From positions 620,001-684,000 of the forward strand of contig JAKIMF020000007.1 of assembly GCA_022605425.2 (NCBI GenBank): 64,000 nt of DNA, given 5' to 3'. Each line of letters begins with the position of its first letter. Position 1 is the stretch's first letter. The position numbers and the translations under genes were made by a program. Source of the stretch: Hamiltosporidium tvaerminnensis. Lineage: Eukaryota > Microsporidia > Dubosqiidae. The notes under the pieces were generated by a model, which was not told the origin of the DNA, made no database searches, and saw only the letters and a list, made by a program, of their open reading frames with translations. This document shows, in pieces, positions 33,201-41,093 of the stretch.

Positions 33201-36139
33201 GTACTCTTAATAACACCCCTTATACTACTAATACTTTTATAAGCTCTATTCTTATGATACACTTCTCTAATGAATTAACACTCTTTACTGTTATAGATAA
33301 AGTACTTTACCTTTTAAAAAATAAGAAAGAAGTAATACGTTATTATATATTAAAGAATATAAATAGTAGTGTTATTCCTATAGAATATATATATAGGTAT
33401 ATTAAAAGGGTTATAATATTACTTAATGATACTTCTTATAGAATAAGTGTTATTAGTAAGGATATATTAAAGGGTGTTAATATAATGACACCTGAGATAA
33501 GAAGTATATGGTATTTGGTAGTTAAGAGTATGTATAGTAGTGGAGGGTTAGGGGGTGTTAGTAGTAATGGAGGATTAGGGGGTGTTAGTAATAAAGGTAG
33601 TAGATTAGAGGGTGTTAACATAAGTAGTAATAAACAACAGGGTGTTAATACCAGTACCTATAAACAACACCCTCTTAACACTACTAGTGACAAACAACAC
33701 CCTCTTAATACTAACAACAACAATATTAACACTCTAATTCATACTCTGTTTAATATAACATATAACCACTACTGGGATTCTGTTTCTGTTACTTGTCTGT
33801 TACATGTGTTATGTACTTATGAAGATAAAAGAGTTTATGATATATTAAAGGGTCTTAAGTATTTATGTGGTTATGATGTATATATTAGTGTAGTAGAGGG
33901 TGTTATTGATATGTTAGTAAGTAGAATAACAAGGATAGGTAAGGAAGAGGTGTTATTATTAGAGAGTATTATAAAGGATTTAAAATGCAATGAAAGTGTG
34001 GTGGGAGGTGTTAGTGATAATAGAAGTATGTTAGAGGGTGTTAATGATAAGAGTATGTTAGAGAAGGGTGTTAATACAAGTATGTTAGAGAGTGTTAATG
34101 ATAATAGTAGTGAGATAAAGGGTGTTAATAATAAGAGTAGTAAAGAAGAGGGTGTTAATAATCTATCTAATATACAAGAGGGTGTTAACATAAGTACTCA
34201 CGAACAACAGGGTGTTAACAAGCCTACTAATGAACAACAGCCTCCTAATAACCTACCTAACAATCTATTTAATGTTAATACTAACAATCTATCTAACAAT
34301 AACACTAACAATCTATCTAACAACAATACAACTAATCTATCTAATGTTAATACTAATACCCCTTTACTTACACTTTCCTATAAATTAACACCCCTGTTAG
34401 ATATACATAATGGTTATAATACTTCTTTACTACTAACACCTATACTTACTATATTATGTAAAAGATGTAAATATAACCTTTTAAATAACATACCACTTAA
34501 CAGTATGTTAATACTATCTTCTAATAGTATAACAATAGAAGAGTGTTATAGTGTTATTATAAGTAATATAAGTGTTCTATATAAGTGGTGTGTTAGCAGT
34601 GATAGGAGGTTAAGAAGTATAGGATGGAAAGGTATAGAGGGTGTTATAGCAAGGGGTAATATGTTAGAGGGTGTTAGTAGAGATATATTGGTGGGTGATA
34701 ATAGTGTTAGTGTTAGATCAGAGGGTGTTAGTAACAGTAGTGTTAGATTAGAGGGTGTTAGTAACAGTAGTGTTATATTAGAGGGTGCTAGTGATAGAAG
34801 TGTTAGATTAAAGGGTGTTAGCAACAGTAGTGTTAGATCAGAGGGTGTTAGTAACAGTAGTGTTAGATCAGAGGGTGTTAGTAACAGTACTAATAAACAA
34901 CAGGGTCTTAATGATAGTACTAATGAACAACAGGGTCTTTGTGATAGTACTAATACCTTACAACCCTTTAATAACAATACTAATACCTTACACCCTGTTA
35001 ATACACCACTATATAATCAACAGGGTGTTATTATATGGTTAGTTGGTGTTACTCTTAGAAGTGATAGTGAAATAAAAAGAGAAGCTATAGAGGTGTTATA
35101 TAGATACATTAGTAGTAATGGGGGTAGTAATAGGGTTATATCTAACAGTAATACCATGTCTGATACTATATCCACTGGTAATACTATATCTAACACTAAT
35201 ACAATATCTAATGTTATTAACACCTCTAACAATACTACCATATCCATTAGTATTAACACCCTCTTTCTCTCTGCTTTGTATGTCTTAAGAAATGATACAC
35301 ACTTACGTGTACGTAAGAGAGTTAACGAGGTGTTATTTACATGTTTAGATAATATAAATACATTTATTAAGAATAACATGTTATATGTCTTTAAGTGTTT
35401 AGAACTGTTAGATTGTAAAGGTGAGTGTGTAGAAGGGTGTGTTAGTGAGGTAGTAGATAAGTATGAGGATATCATATGGGATATAATAAGTAGTAGTGAG
35501 GAGGGAGTATGGGGTTATAGAGATAAGGATAGTAAGGATATGTTAGAGGGTGTTAATTGTACTACTAGTAAATATAAGGGTGTTAATTGTACTACTAGTA
35601 AATATAAGGGTGTTAACATAAATACTATTAAACAACAGGGTGTTACCAACCTTACTAAAGAACAACAGGGTGTTAACATAAATACTATTAAACAACACCC
35701 TCTTAATGCTCATTTGTCTTGTGACTTACTTATTATGATTATAGGGGTGTTATTAAAGAGAAATAGAAAGGTATATGAAATAACAGGGTATTGTTTAAAG
35801 AGTACGAATATTACTCTTATTAAAGGGTTATATAATATAAAGGAGTGTAAAGAAAGGGTGTTAGAGATAATATATAAGATATACAGTGAGATGGTGGGAA
35901 GTGATAGTATAGAGGGTAGTACTGATAGTAGTGATAGTTATAAGGGTGTTAGTATAGAGGGTAGTGATAAGGGTGTTAGTGATAGTAGTGATAATTATAA
36001 GGGTGTTAGTAATACTATAGATGATTATAAGGGTGTTAGTATAGAGGGTAGTCATCAGGGTTTTATTAACAGTACTGATAATTATAAGGGTGTTAGTAAC
36101 AGTAATATGGAACTAACACCCTTTAATTACTACTACTAA
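27257..36139 (+). CDS. Giant repeat-ridden protein, 2,960 residues, possibly HEAT-like
   Basis: One uninterrupted frame of 8.9 kb, starting MSNIDISLLLKKYKYYSKL with CCCC just upstream. Helical hydrophobic blocks with HEAT/ARM-like flavour alternate with at least a dozen low-complexity arrays whose units are mostly 10 residues and contain GV[S/N][N/D] or NTP. Examples of the blocks: INRIDLYKSF region about 612-670; LKGLKYLCGYDVYISVVEGVIDMLV near 2200; VRKRVNEVLFTCLDNI near 2700. A Cys-rich knot (about 1010-1050, KCKEYMCIIKGCNYKCKEHLC...) may bind metal. Removing the arrays would leave roughly half the length as a solenoid scaffold. GCN1, tubulin cofactor D and THADA/Trm732 are possible relatives, but no diagnostic motif decides. 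Intact over 2,960 codons in spite of huge repeat content, so it is under coding constraint. The natural C-terminus probably lies at 36675 beyond two frameshifts. Confidence 0.8.
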   Translation: MSNIDISLLLKKYKYYSKLSKTHLNTLISSISTQPTHIQHTLSYFILENNTHNNDLNSKYREYINPCHENDIIHCNNTSCTNRDIIHCNNTSCTDRDIIHCNNTSCTDRDIIHCNNTSCTDRDIIHCNNTSCTDRDIIHCNNTSYTTGDIFQCNNTPSYNPNLNLTLNKRINIPTNTLLLYIFNTISPIKIHNIIHTHPYYFKNTCTYVSKYIDIRNICPYILKYSSINYKCYCRNILIDLYFKFSTIGLHNFNLENEILLEIKNIIYSYIKGVSNSRDILEGVSDSRDILEGVNNMEYDYKGVSNRVSKLESVSNSRDILEGVNDRYCYIKGVSNSRDILEGVSDSRDILEGVNNMEYDYKGVSNRVSKLESVSNSRDILEGVNDRYCYIKGVSNRVSKLEGVSNRDSKLEGVSNSSNNQQGVNNKDIQEPFNYNLTTQHPLNNKTLYYHLYTLISHNIEDNNLFKLLYNNTSIYPLIYWLASIDMLLTLSTNEEVLNVISNKIIRNKIEVSNMVKGVSDREMVEGVSDREMLEGVSDSIDNYKGISDRIDNYKGVNISTNKQQGVNITTNRQQGVNITTNKQQGVNISTNKQQSVNISTNKQQGVNTNTNTPVIDLYKSFIYNNPFTINNRGFKLPINILIYSSLRISTYNENNLLSYIFKKEELYEEFVVLLGKYRGRVMYEGKGVLNNSNVDKGVLNNSSIDKGVLNTSSIDKGVLNNSGCGYIENKGVLDNSSIDKGVLNNYNNHKDCINRKTINIEKNKKCIKIEKNKDLFYRFKHFSLQSIHSFINENLLILEEVVPFIQRISSFLPPEFPILFFSSTFNNSYKLFYKVFNKMNVIDMNDILFGNENISQYLPFINLDESGNSYRGVNNSGIDDRGVSNTFNKQQGVSNNTSKQQGLSNNNTSKQQGVSNNTNKQQGLNNNTSKQQGVSNNNNTSSLPNNSFINIPLISSLIHHPLFIHLMLTHSYFNKYINNSTFILVLPFTEIRYLYFTYKLPLLGYLQNIKCKEYMCIIKGCNYKCKEHLCDKMYFEHDTVCYEGCKCVCSYMGVNDMSMLWGVINKEILEGYRDKDMLKGIEYVTTKLQGVNLNSHKQRDVNYSTNKQRDVNLNTDKQRDVNYSTNKQRDVNLNTDKQRDVNYSTNKQQDFNYSTNKQQDVNYSTNKQRGVNYSTNKQQDVNYSTNKQQDVNYSTNKQQDVNYSTNKQRGVNYSTDKYHPFNNRDKDNIMLIRNIIPLIDSINNLLNNNTLLLHSVIERLECLINSLKSSTPLFYYTTNRLLIEHFLLPLILIRVIPLIVDNRCYSYLRFFLENTSSSFIHSMCYCIGIENIDVMSECIVVLSCDVDKVLRHVIEHEKVCECLRGVNNKSVLEGVNNKGILESVNDKDILVCVNDKSVLESVNNKDILESVNDKDILEGVNNTTNTPNFLDNNTHPLTNTPIEGVIPVETLKEYLDSPFSDSFISYISKHYPLSSILLLTPSYLHTVLIQHLKYFPKNNLEIIKYVINNVSVITNNNNLLINSFYIPFNELEIFKYLLSIGNIELLDIFIRQREIYYRDRGLEGEGVLVGEYVSNRDIEQQGLSNRDSSQQGLNNKDSEQQGLSNKDSEQQGLSNKDSEQQGLNNRDIEQQGLSNRDSSQQGLNNRDGKQQGLSNRDSEQQGLGNKDSEQQGLSNRDSSQQGLSNKDGNQQGLSNRDGNQQGLSNRDIGQQGLNKSTIQQQGLSNSTNTLHPSNTTDTIYNYKLLILNTFTNPTIEEGVILYNIYKSINTTPSIKGNLIHQICTTKYIKLDMSNKVGDKGSSVEGSNETCSREGVNIKDSKDYNKDNKDSNKDNKDDNKNNMDNIKDSKNINKNNMDNNKDNISTLILTPSIYNIYIISKIRPSDISIYISDILNYLVSSLEETDNNSNTSIITGSILGSSNNSNTPLENSTISNTPLENSIVNNTPSDNSTISNTSLNNSTVNNTPYNNNTMSNTPLHTSTLNNTPYTTNTFISSILMIHFSNELTLFTVIDKVLYLLKNKKEVIRYYILKNINSSVIPIEYIYRYIKRVIILLNDTSYRISVISKDILKGVNIMTPEIRSIWYLVVKSMYSSGGLGGVSSNGGLGGVSNKGSRLEGVNISSNKQQGVNTSTYKQHPLNTTSDKQHPLNTNNNNINTLIHTLFNITYNHYWDSVSVTCLLHVLCTYEDKRVYDILKGLKYLCGYDVYISVVEGVIDMLVSRITRIGKEEVLLLESIIKDLKCNESVVGGVSDNRSMLEGVNDKSMLEKGVNTSMLESVNDNSSEIKGVNNKSSKEEGVNNLSNIQEGVNISTHEQQGVNKPTNEQQPPNNLPNNLFNVNTNNLSNNNTNNLSNNNTTNLSNVNTNTPLLTLSYKLTPLLDIHNGYNTSLLLTPILTILCKRCKYNLLNNIPLNSMLILSSNSITIEECYSVIISNISVLYKWCVSSDRRLRSIGWKGIEGVIARGNMLEGVSRDILVGDNSVSVRSEGVSNSSVRLEGVSNSSVILEGASDRSVRLKGVSNSSVRSEGVSNSSVRSEGVSNSTNKQQGLNDSTNEQQGLCDSTNTLQPFNNNTNTLHPVNTPLYNQQGVIIWLVGVTLRSDSEIKREAIEVLYRYISSNGGSNRVISNSNTMSDTISTGNTISNTNTISNVINTSNNTTISISINTLFLSALYVLRNDTHLRVRKRVNEVLFTCLDNINTFIKNNMLYVFKCLELLDCKGECVEGCVSEVVDKYEDIIWDIISSSEEGVWGYRDKDSKDMLEGVNCTTSKYKGVNCTTSKYKGVNINTIKQQGVTNLTKEQQGVNINTIKQHPLNAHLSCDLLIMIIGVLLKRNRKVYEITGYCLKSTNITLIKGLYNIKECKERVLEIIYKIYSEMVGSDSIEGSTDSSDSYKGVSIEGSDKGVSDSSDNYKGVSNTIDDYKGVSIEGSHQGFINSTDNYKGVSNSNMELTPFNYYY
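27465..27700 (+). repeat. 39-bp in-frame array (DIIHCNNTSCTDR)
   Basis: Six nearly identical 39-bp units, 13 residues each, with TAACACCTC in every unit. The last units diverge (TSYTTGDIFQCNNTP). Confidence 0.9.
27733..27759 (+). repeat. Interstitial telomere-like sequence
   Basis: TAACCCTAACCTTAACCTAA followed by CCCTAAA: four successive CCCTAA-type units inside the coding frame (NPNLNLTLN), directly after the first minisatellite array. Confidence 0.7.
28071..28530 (+). repeat. 30-bp in-frame array with a perfect 180-bp duplication
   Basis: Units of 10 residues (EGVSNSRDIL, KGVSNRVSKL and relatives). The 180 bp from 28071 to 28250 is repeated without a mismatch at 28251-28430, a very recent higher-order duplication of six units. 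Confidence 0.92.
28800..29090 (+). repeat. 30-bp in-frame array (GVNISTNKQQ)
   Basis: About nine units; the first are GVSDREMVE/GVSDSIDNYK and later ones GVNISTNKQQ. The DNA core GGGTGTTA is constant while the filler changes. Confidence 0.85.
29310..29500 (+). repeat. 30-bp in-frame array (KGVLNNSSID)
   Basis: About six units. Here GGTGTTA is read in a different frame (G-GTG-TTA, giving V-L) than in the GVSN arrays (GGT-GTT-A). Confidence 0.85.
29865..30090 (+). repeat. 30-33 bp in-frame array (GVSNNTSKQQ)
   Basis: About seven units with GGGTGTTAG or GGGTCTTAG cores and CAACA filler. Confidence 0.85.
30535..30920 (+). repeat. 30-bp in-frame array (DVNYSTNKQQ)
   Basis: About thirteen units. 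The core drifts to GGATGTTAAC and homogenises within subgroups, indicating local spread of variants. Confidence 0.88.
31350..31530 (+). repeat. 30-bp in-frame array (GVNNKSVLEG)
   Basis: About six units with GTGTTAATAATAAGG cores and TATATTGGAATCT filler (VNDKDILESVN). Confidence 0.8.
31970..32460 (+). repeat. 30-bp in-frame array (QQGLSNRDSE)
   Basis: About sixteen units, the longest array. The core is GGGTCTTAGTAATAGGGAT; adjacent units differ mainly in the last codons. Confidence 0.9.
32980..33240 (+). repeat. Array with the core in reverse orientation (NNTPLENSTIS)
   Basis: About eight units of roughly 30 bp in which the plus strand carries TAACACCCC (N-T-P) instead of GGGTGTTA, so the same DNA word is inverted while the host frame is unchanged. 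Confidence 0.85.
33540..33720 (+). repeat. Short mixed in-frame array
   Basis: GGVSSNGGL and GVNISSNKQQ units followed by inverted-core units (KQHPLNTTSD). Confidence 0.75.
34010..34350 (+). repeat. Mixed in-frame array (EGVNDKSMLE to NNLSNNNT)
   Basis: Ten-residue GVN units pass into a CTATCTAACAATAACACTAA microsatellite-like stretch encoding Asn/Leu/Ser. Confidence 0.8.
34680..35010 (+). repeat. 30-bp in-frame array (EGVSNSSVRL)
   Basis: About eight units of EGVSNSSVR[L/S], then QQGLNDSTNE units and an inverted-core end (TLHPVNTP). Confidence 0.85.
35530..35710 (+). repeat. In-frame array (GVNCTTSKYK, GVNINTIKQQ)
   Basis: Five or six 30-bp units; the last ends in the inverted core CACCCTCTTAA. 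Confidence 0.8.
35910..36130 (+). repeat. In-frame array near the ORF end (YKGVSIEGSD)
   Basis: About seven units containing AAGGGTGTTAGTA; the frame is lost in the next repeats. Confidence 0.8.
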
Positions 36140-36675
36140 TGAACAACCCCCTTTAATCACTACTACTAATGAACAACACCCCTTTAACAATAATAACTAC
36201 TATTATTTATTTGTTAAGGATATATTGTGTTATAAGGGTGTTAGTAAAGAGTTATATAATAAGTATAACAATAAAGGGTTATTAAAGTATATAGAGAATG
36301 ATAGTAACAAGGGTACTAGTAATGAGGGTGTTATCTCAGTGTCTAGTAATGAGGGTGTTAAAGATACTAGTAATGAGGGTGTTAAAAATACTAGTAATGA
36401 GGGTGTTCACTGATACTAGTAATGAGGGTGTTAAAGATACTAGTAATGAGGGTGTCACTGATACTAGTAATGAGGGTGTTATCTTACAGTCTAGTAACAC
36501 CCCTTTATCATTTACTTTAGAACATATACAATGTCTTATGTATAAGGTGTTAGAACAAGGTAATAGAGAAGAGTGTTTAGATACTTTAGAGATATATTGT
36601 AATAATAATACTAATAACACCCTGTTAAATACAATTATTAAGGAGTGTAAAAGAATATACAGGGAGGGTATTTAA
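36140..36675 (+). pseudogene. Frameshifted C-terminal continuation of the giant ORF
   Basis: After the TAA at 36137-36139 the next frame continues the same style (NEQHPFNNNNYYYLFVKDIL...KGVSKELYNK) and runs open to 36413. A second shift follows at a GTTC where sister units have GTT: the additional C is at 36408. The third frame then runs through more TSNEGV units into a non-repetitive end, LSFTLEHIQCLMYKVLEQG...TIIKECKRIYREGI, and a stop at 36673-36675. The non-repetitive, helical ending suggests that this was the original C-terminus. The two indels lie in repeats, so real mutation and assembly error are both possible. Confidence 0.7.
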
Positions 36676-37250
36676 TTAAAGGGTTATTGATAGTAGTATT
36701 ATAGAGGTGTTAGTAACAAGGTGTTATAGTATATATTATATGGTTAGTAATTAAAGGGTTATTAATAGTAGTATTATAGAGGTGTTAGTAACAGGGTGTT
36801 ATAGTATATATTATATGGTTAGTAATTAAAGGGTTATTAATAGTAGTATTATAGAGGTGTTAGTAACAAGGTTATAGTATATATTATATGGTTAGTAATT
36901 AAAGGGTTATTAATAGTAGTATTATAGAGGTGTTAGTAACAAGGGTATACAAGTAGTAATAGTAGTATTATAGAGGTGTTAGTAACAAGGGTTATAGTAT
37001 ATATTATATGGTTAGTAATTAAAGGGTTATTGATAGTAGTATTATAGAGGTGTTAGTAACAAGGTGTTATAGTATATATTATATGGTTAGTAATTAAAGG
37101 GTTATTAATAGTAGTATTATAGAGGTGTTAGTAACAAGGTTATACAAGTAGTAATAGTAGTAATTAAAGGGTTATTAACAAGGTGTTATAGTACATACAA
37201 GGAGGATATCTAATTAAAGGGTTGGTATTAGAGTAACAAGGTTATAGTAT
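36676..37250. repeat. About 75-bp noncoding tandem array with GGTGTTA
   Basis: Seven or eight units of about 75 bp (TAATTAAAGGGTTATTAATA...GAGGTGTTAGTAACAAGGTG...TATATTATATGGTTAG). The GGTGTTA word persists here without any open frame. Confidence 0.85.
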
Positions 37251-38030
37251 ATATTATATGGTTAGTGTTATATCTGTCTTAATGTTATAGAAGGTAGTTA
37301 AGTTTGAAGTACGTCTCTAACAAGAATATTATCTTTCTACTTCCTGTTATTTATTGTTATATTTGTAATAGCTTTTAACATTAAGAGAATTATATTTATA
37401 GGTGTTATTTATCTTGGTATCTATCTTTCTACTTCTTGTTCCTTTATTGTTATATTCTTTATAATCTTATAGATTATAGTTATAGAGTAGTTATAGATTA
37501 TAGTTATAGGTTATTATAGAATTATATATCAGTTGTTATAGGTTCTATTATAATAATTGTTATATATCAGTTAATATATTATTAGATATTACAGTCAAGT
37601 ATTGTAATTAAGAAATATAATTCTAAAGTCTTTTAATCTAATAAAGGATAAGAAGTAATAAGTATTAGGTAATAAGTAATAGGTAATATATAAGAATATA
37701 AGGTAATATATAAGAAGTATAAGGTAATATGTAATATGTAATATGTAATAGATAAGAAGTAATATATAAGAATATAAGGTAATAGGTAAGAAGTAATATA
37801 TAAGAATATAAGGTAATATGTAAGAAGTAATATATAAGAATATAAGGTAATATGTAATATATAAGAATATAAGGTAATAGGTAATAGGTATTAGGTAAGT
37901 GTTAATAGGTAATTGGTAATAGGTAATATATAAGAATATAAGGTAATATGTAAGAAGTAATATATAAGAATATAAGGTAATAGGTAATAAGTAATAAGTA
38001 ATAGGTATTACACATAATATTTCTTTTACT
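37251..38030. repeat. AGGTAATATATAAGAATATA satellite
   Basis: After about 350 bp of AT-rich DNA, units AAGGTAATA, AAGAAGTAATATAT and AAGAATAT alternate for about 350 bp. No gene. Confidence 0.8.
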
Positions 38031-38369
38031 ATTCTTATAGGTATTTGAAGTATTTAAAGATATAAGAGTATTCATTATACTAATATAATGTTATATTAAT
38101 ATACTTAGAATCTTAGTATGCTAATATACTAATATACTTAGGTTCTTATATAATAATATACTAATATACTAATATACTAATATACTAATTACTTCTTAGA
38201 ACATAAGTATGGTAAGATACATCTTATATTAAGTAAGGAATGTATCTATAAGAATATATTATTAAGTATAACTTAATAAGTGTATTTATAATTATAAAGA
38301 TTTGTTAGAATAATACTTGTATTTATAAGAATATATTATTAAGTATAACTTATCTATAATGTGTATTTA

Positions 38370-38770
38370 AATGTATTTCTAAGATTTAATAGATTTAATA
38401 GATTTAAGGATTTAATAGATTTTAGGGGATTTACTAGATTTAAGGATTTACTAGATTTAAGGATTTAATATATTTAAGGAGATTTACTAGATTTAATAGA
38501 TTTACTAGATTTAAGGAGATTTACTAGATTTAAGGATTTAAGGATTTTAGGAGATTTACTAGATTTAATAGATTTACTAGTTTTAAGGATTTAATAGATT
38601 TTAGGGGATTTACTAGATTTAAGGATTTAATAGATTTAAGGATTTAATATATTTTAGGAGATTTACTAGATTTAATAGATTTAATAGATTTAAGGAGAAT
38701 TACTAGAATATTAATTTGTATTGAAAACTTTCATACTTCTAAGGATTTAATAGATTTAAGGATTTAAGAC
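38370..38770. repeat. GATTTACTAGATTTAAGGATTTA satellite
   Basis: Twelve-base units (GATTTAATA, GATTTACTA, GATTTAAG) in changing order for about 400 bp. No gene. Confidence 0.85.
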
Positions 38771-38775
38771 TTATA

Positions 38776-38860
38776 TTTATATCTATTTAGTAGGAATAAA
38801 TGTATGTATCGTACCACTTCATTATGTCGTCTAGTATAGTCATGTCTAAGCATTTATTAG
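38776..38860 (-). mobile_element. Fragment of the R4-type LINE (zinc-finger region)
   Basis: Matches about 7808-7890 of the full-length LINE; shared blocks are CTTATATTTATATCTATTTA and CACTTCATTATG with CTAGTATAGTCATG. It is flanked by satellite DNA on both sides. Confidence 0.75.
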
Positions 38861-39029
38861 AATGAAAGTCTGATTCACTTTTATATTCTATTTGTTTAAA
38901 AGATAATTGAGAAGGGGTTTAAAGAAAGTAAAAATATTTATAAAGAAAATAAAGAGGAAGATAAATTTATAAGGGAATATAAGATTGTGATAGAGTGTAT
39001 AAGGGGGATTATATTAGGTAATTTAGGAG

Positions 39030-39255
39030 AAATTATGGGGATATAAGGGGGATATGGGATATATAAGGATGTATTAGGTAATATAAGGTAATATAAGGAG
39101 AAATTATGGGGATATATAAGGATGTATTAGGTAATATAAGAATATAAGGTAATATAAGGTGATATAAGAATATAAGAATATAAGAATATAAGAATTTAAG
39201 AATATATGGGTATAAGAATATAAGAATATAAGAATTTAAGAATATATGGGTATTT
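39030..39255. repeat. ATATAAGAATATAAG satellite with GGGGGATAT units
   Basis: Short units ATATAAGGTA, ATATAAGAAT and GGGGATATA. An 80-codon frame on the minus strand (YILIFLYPYIL...) is the translated repeat. Confidence 0.8.
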
Positions 39256-39400
39256 CTTATATATTTATAAATCAAAATGCTTATTAGAATTAAGAGAGTG
39301 AGTTAATTCAATTTAAATTATTAGAAATATTATTGTTGTTTGTTGATTGAATATATTTTATAATATTTGTTTTTATTGAGAGTTTATTTATAGAAATACA

Positions 39401-39727
39401 ATGTTCTTAGTTTTAGTTTTATTAATTATAATTCATATGTTCTATTGGTATTGAAGATATGTTCTTAGTTTTGGTTTTATTAATTATAATTCATATGTTC
39501 TAGTGGTATTGAAGAGAAGTAAGCAATATGTTCTTAGTTTTGGTTTTATTAATTATAATTCATATGTTCTATTGGTATTGAAGATAAGTAAGCAATATGT
39601 TCTTAGTTTTGGTTTTATTAATTATAATTCATATGTTCTATTGGTATTGAAGATAAGTAAGCAATATGTTCTTAGTTTTAGTTTTATTAATTATAATTCA
39701 TATGTTCTAGTGGTATTGATACGTTAG
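39401..39727. repeat. 69-bp tandem array
   Basis: Five copies; four are spaced exactly 69 bp apart and begin ATGTTCTTAGTTTTGG, containing TTAATTATAATTCATATG. The 74-codon plus-strand frame here exists only because 69 is a multiple of three. Confidence 0.88.
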
Positions 39728-39899
39728 AATAATGTTTTAATAAAAGTGATAGGTAACAAATATAAAATATAAGTTTTATATTATTGATAGTTGTAATGTA
39801 ATTATTATAGAATAGATGTTTAAAAGAAAGTAACAGAAGTATAAACTTTCTGTTTGGAAATAATAGGAGAAATAGGAAATTTGTATGGAAAAATGGTTC

Positions 39900-40050
39900 A
39901 GATTTTATAGGAAATAACTACTCTATCCTTTCATTTGTTCTATGTAGTTTCTATATGAAGGAGAGGTTGTTTATATTTTATAGGAAATAACTACTCCATC
40001 CTTTCATTTGTTCTATGTAGTTTCTATATGAAGGAGAGGTTGTTTAGAAA
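39900..40050. repeat. Two-copy direct repeat of about 65 bp
   Basis: GGAAATAACTACTC...CCTTTCATTTGTTCTATG and GAAGGAGAGGTTGTTTA occur twice in tandem. Confidence 0.8.
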
Positions 40051-40054
40051 ATAG

Positions 40055-40195
40055 TGAAACATATTTTACAGGGAAGTTTTTTATGTATTTAAATTGCAAA
40101 AAAAATATTGAACATGTAGGTAATTACTGTGTAAAGTATGGAAACCTAGTCTTACTTACTCTGTTGGAAGACTTGGCGTTTGAGATATACAAAAA
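40055..40195 (+). mobile_element. Internal fragment of repeat A
   Basis: Aligns with the 52190-52310 part of repeat A (GTTTTTTATGTA, AACATGTAGGTAATTACTGT, GGAAACCTAG, GAAGACTTGGCG). It is degenerate. Confidence 0.7.
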
Positions 40196-40530
40196 TATTT
40201 CTTAAAAATGACAGGAAGGATAAATAGCTTATTATAGCAATATGTAAGGCATAGAAAGGTCTGGATGGACTTTTTCTAAGCTATTGATATACATTTTAAT
40301 TGAAGTTTATCTAATCCATGAGGTATAGACTATGTGAAAATTTAATTGTTCTTGGGTAAATAAAGTCTATTTATATCAACTAACATACCTCAAACAAATA
40401 TATATATTAACAAACTTTAAGCAACTTCTCTGTCTTTGTAATTATGTTTTAAAAACAGTATAGATGAATATCTTTTAGATGTAGATTTTTAGAGGAATAC
40501 TGATATGGATCAGTGCCTGTTATTTATTTA

Positions 40531-40752
40531 CAACCTATAATAGTGTTACGGTTATAAAAATTATATAAAAAATATGTTAATTTATAGAAAGATGTGATAT
40601 TTTACAACCTATAATAGTGTTAAGGTTATACAAGTTATATAAAAAATATGTTAATTTATAGAAAGATGTGATATTTTACAACCTATAATAGTGTTAAGGT
40701 TATACAAGTTATATAAAAAAATATGTTAATTTATAGAAAGATGTGATATTTT
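40531..40752. repeat. 74-bp tandem array, three copies
   Basis: CAACCTATAATAGTGTTA starts at 40531, 40605 and 40679, each followed by TATAAAAAATATGTTAAT and GAAAGATGTGATATTTT. Confidence 0.88.
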
Positions 40753-41093
40753 GCAAGTAAAATTCTTTCTAAGAATTATGGAAATAATAAAAAGTAATTT
40801 TATTGTTTTTGTAAAAAGTAGAAATAATTTAAAAGAATAATTTTAGAAGAATTCTATGTATGAATGGATATTTAATATTTTGATTAAATGAGAAGAATTA
40901 CATAGGATTCTAACTATGTATTAAATATTTTTATATGTGGTTTATAATAGAACTACATAGGATTCTAATTGGAAAGAAATATTTAGTTAAATGTTTAGAA
41001 GAATAGAACTACATAGGATTCTAATTGGAAAGAAAGATTTATTAAAATAATTAAAAGAATAGAATTGAGAGATAAAACTTTAATAACTTTAAA
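40753..41093. repeat. Spacer with ACTACATAGGATTCTAA repeats
   Basis: Three to four imperfect units of about 40-60 bp ending GAACTACATAGGATTCTAAT; they abut the 3' end of the ASF1 gene. Confidence 0.6.

Noticed and set aside
27422-36055. Many minus- and alternate-frame ORFs of 60-150 codons across the giant ORF
   Set aside because: They exist only because the minisatellite units are multiples of three, so every frame of an array stays open; no independent start context.
39503-39727. 74-codon frame with repeated VLSFGFINYNSYVL
   Set aside because: Produced by the 69-bp satellite; no start context.
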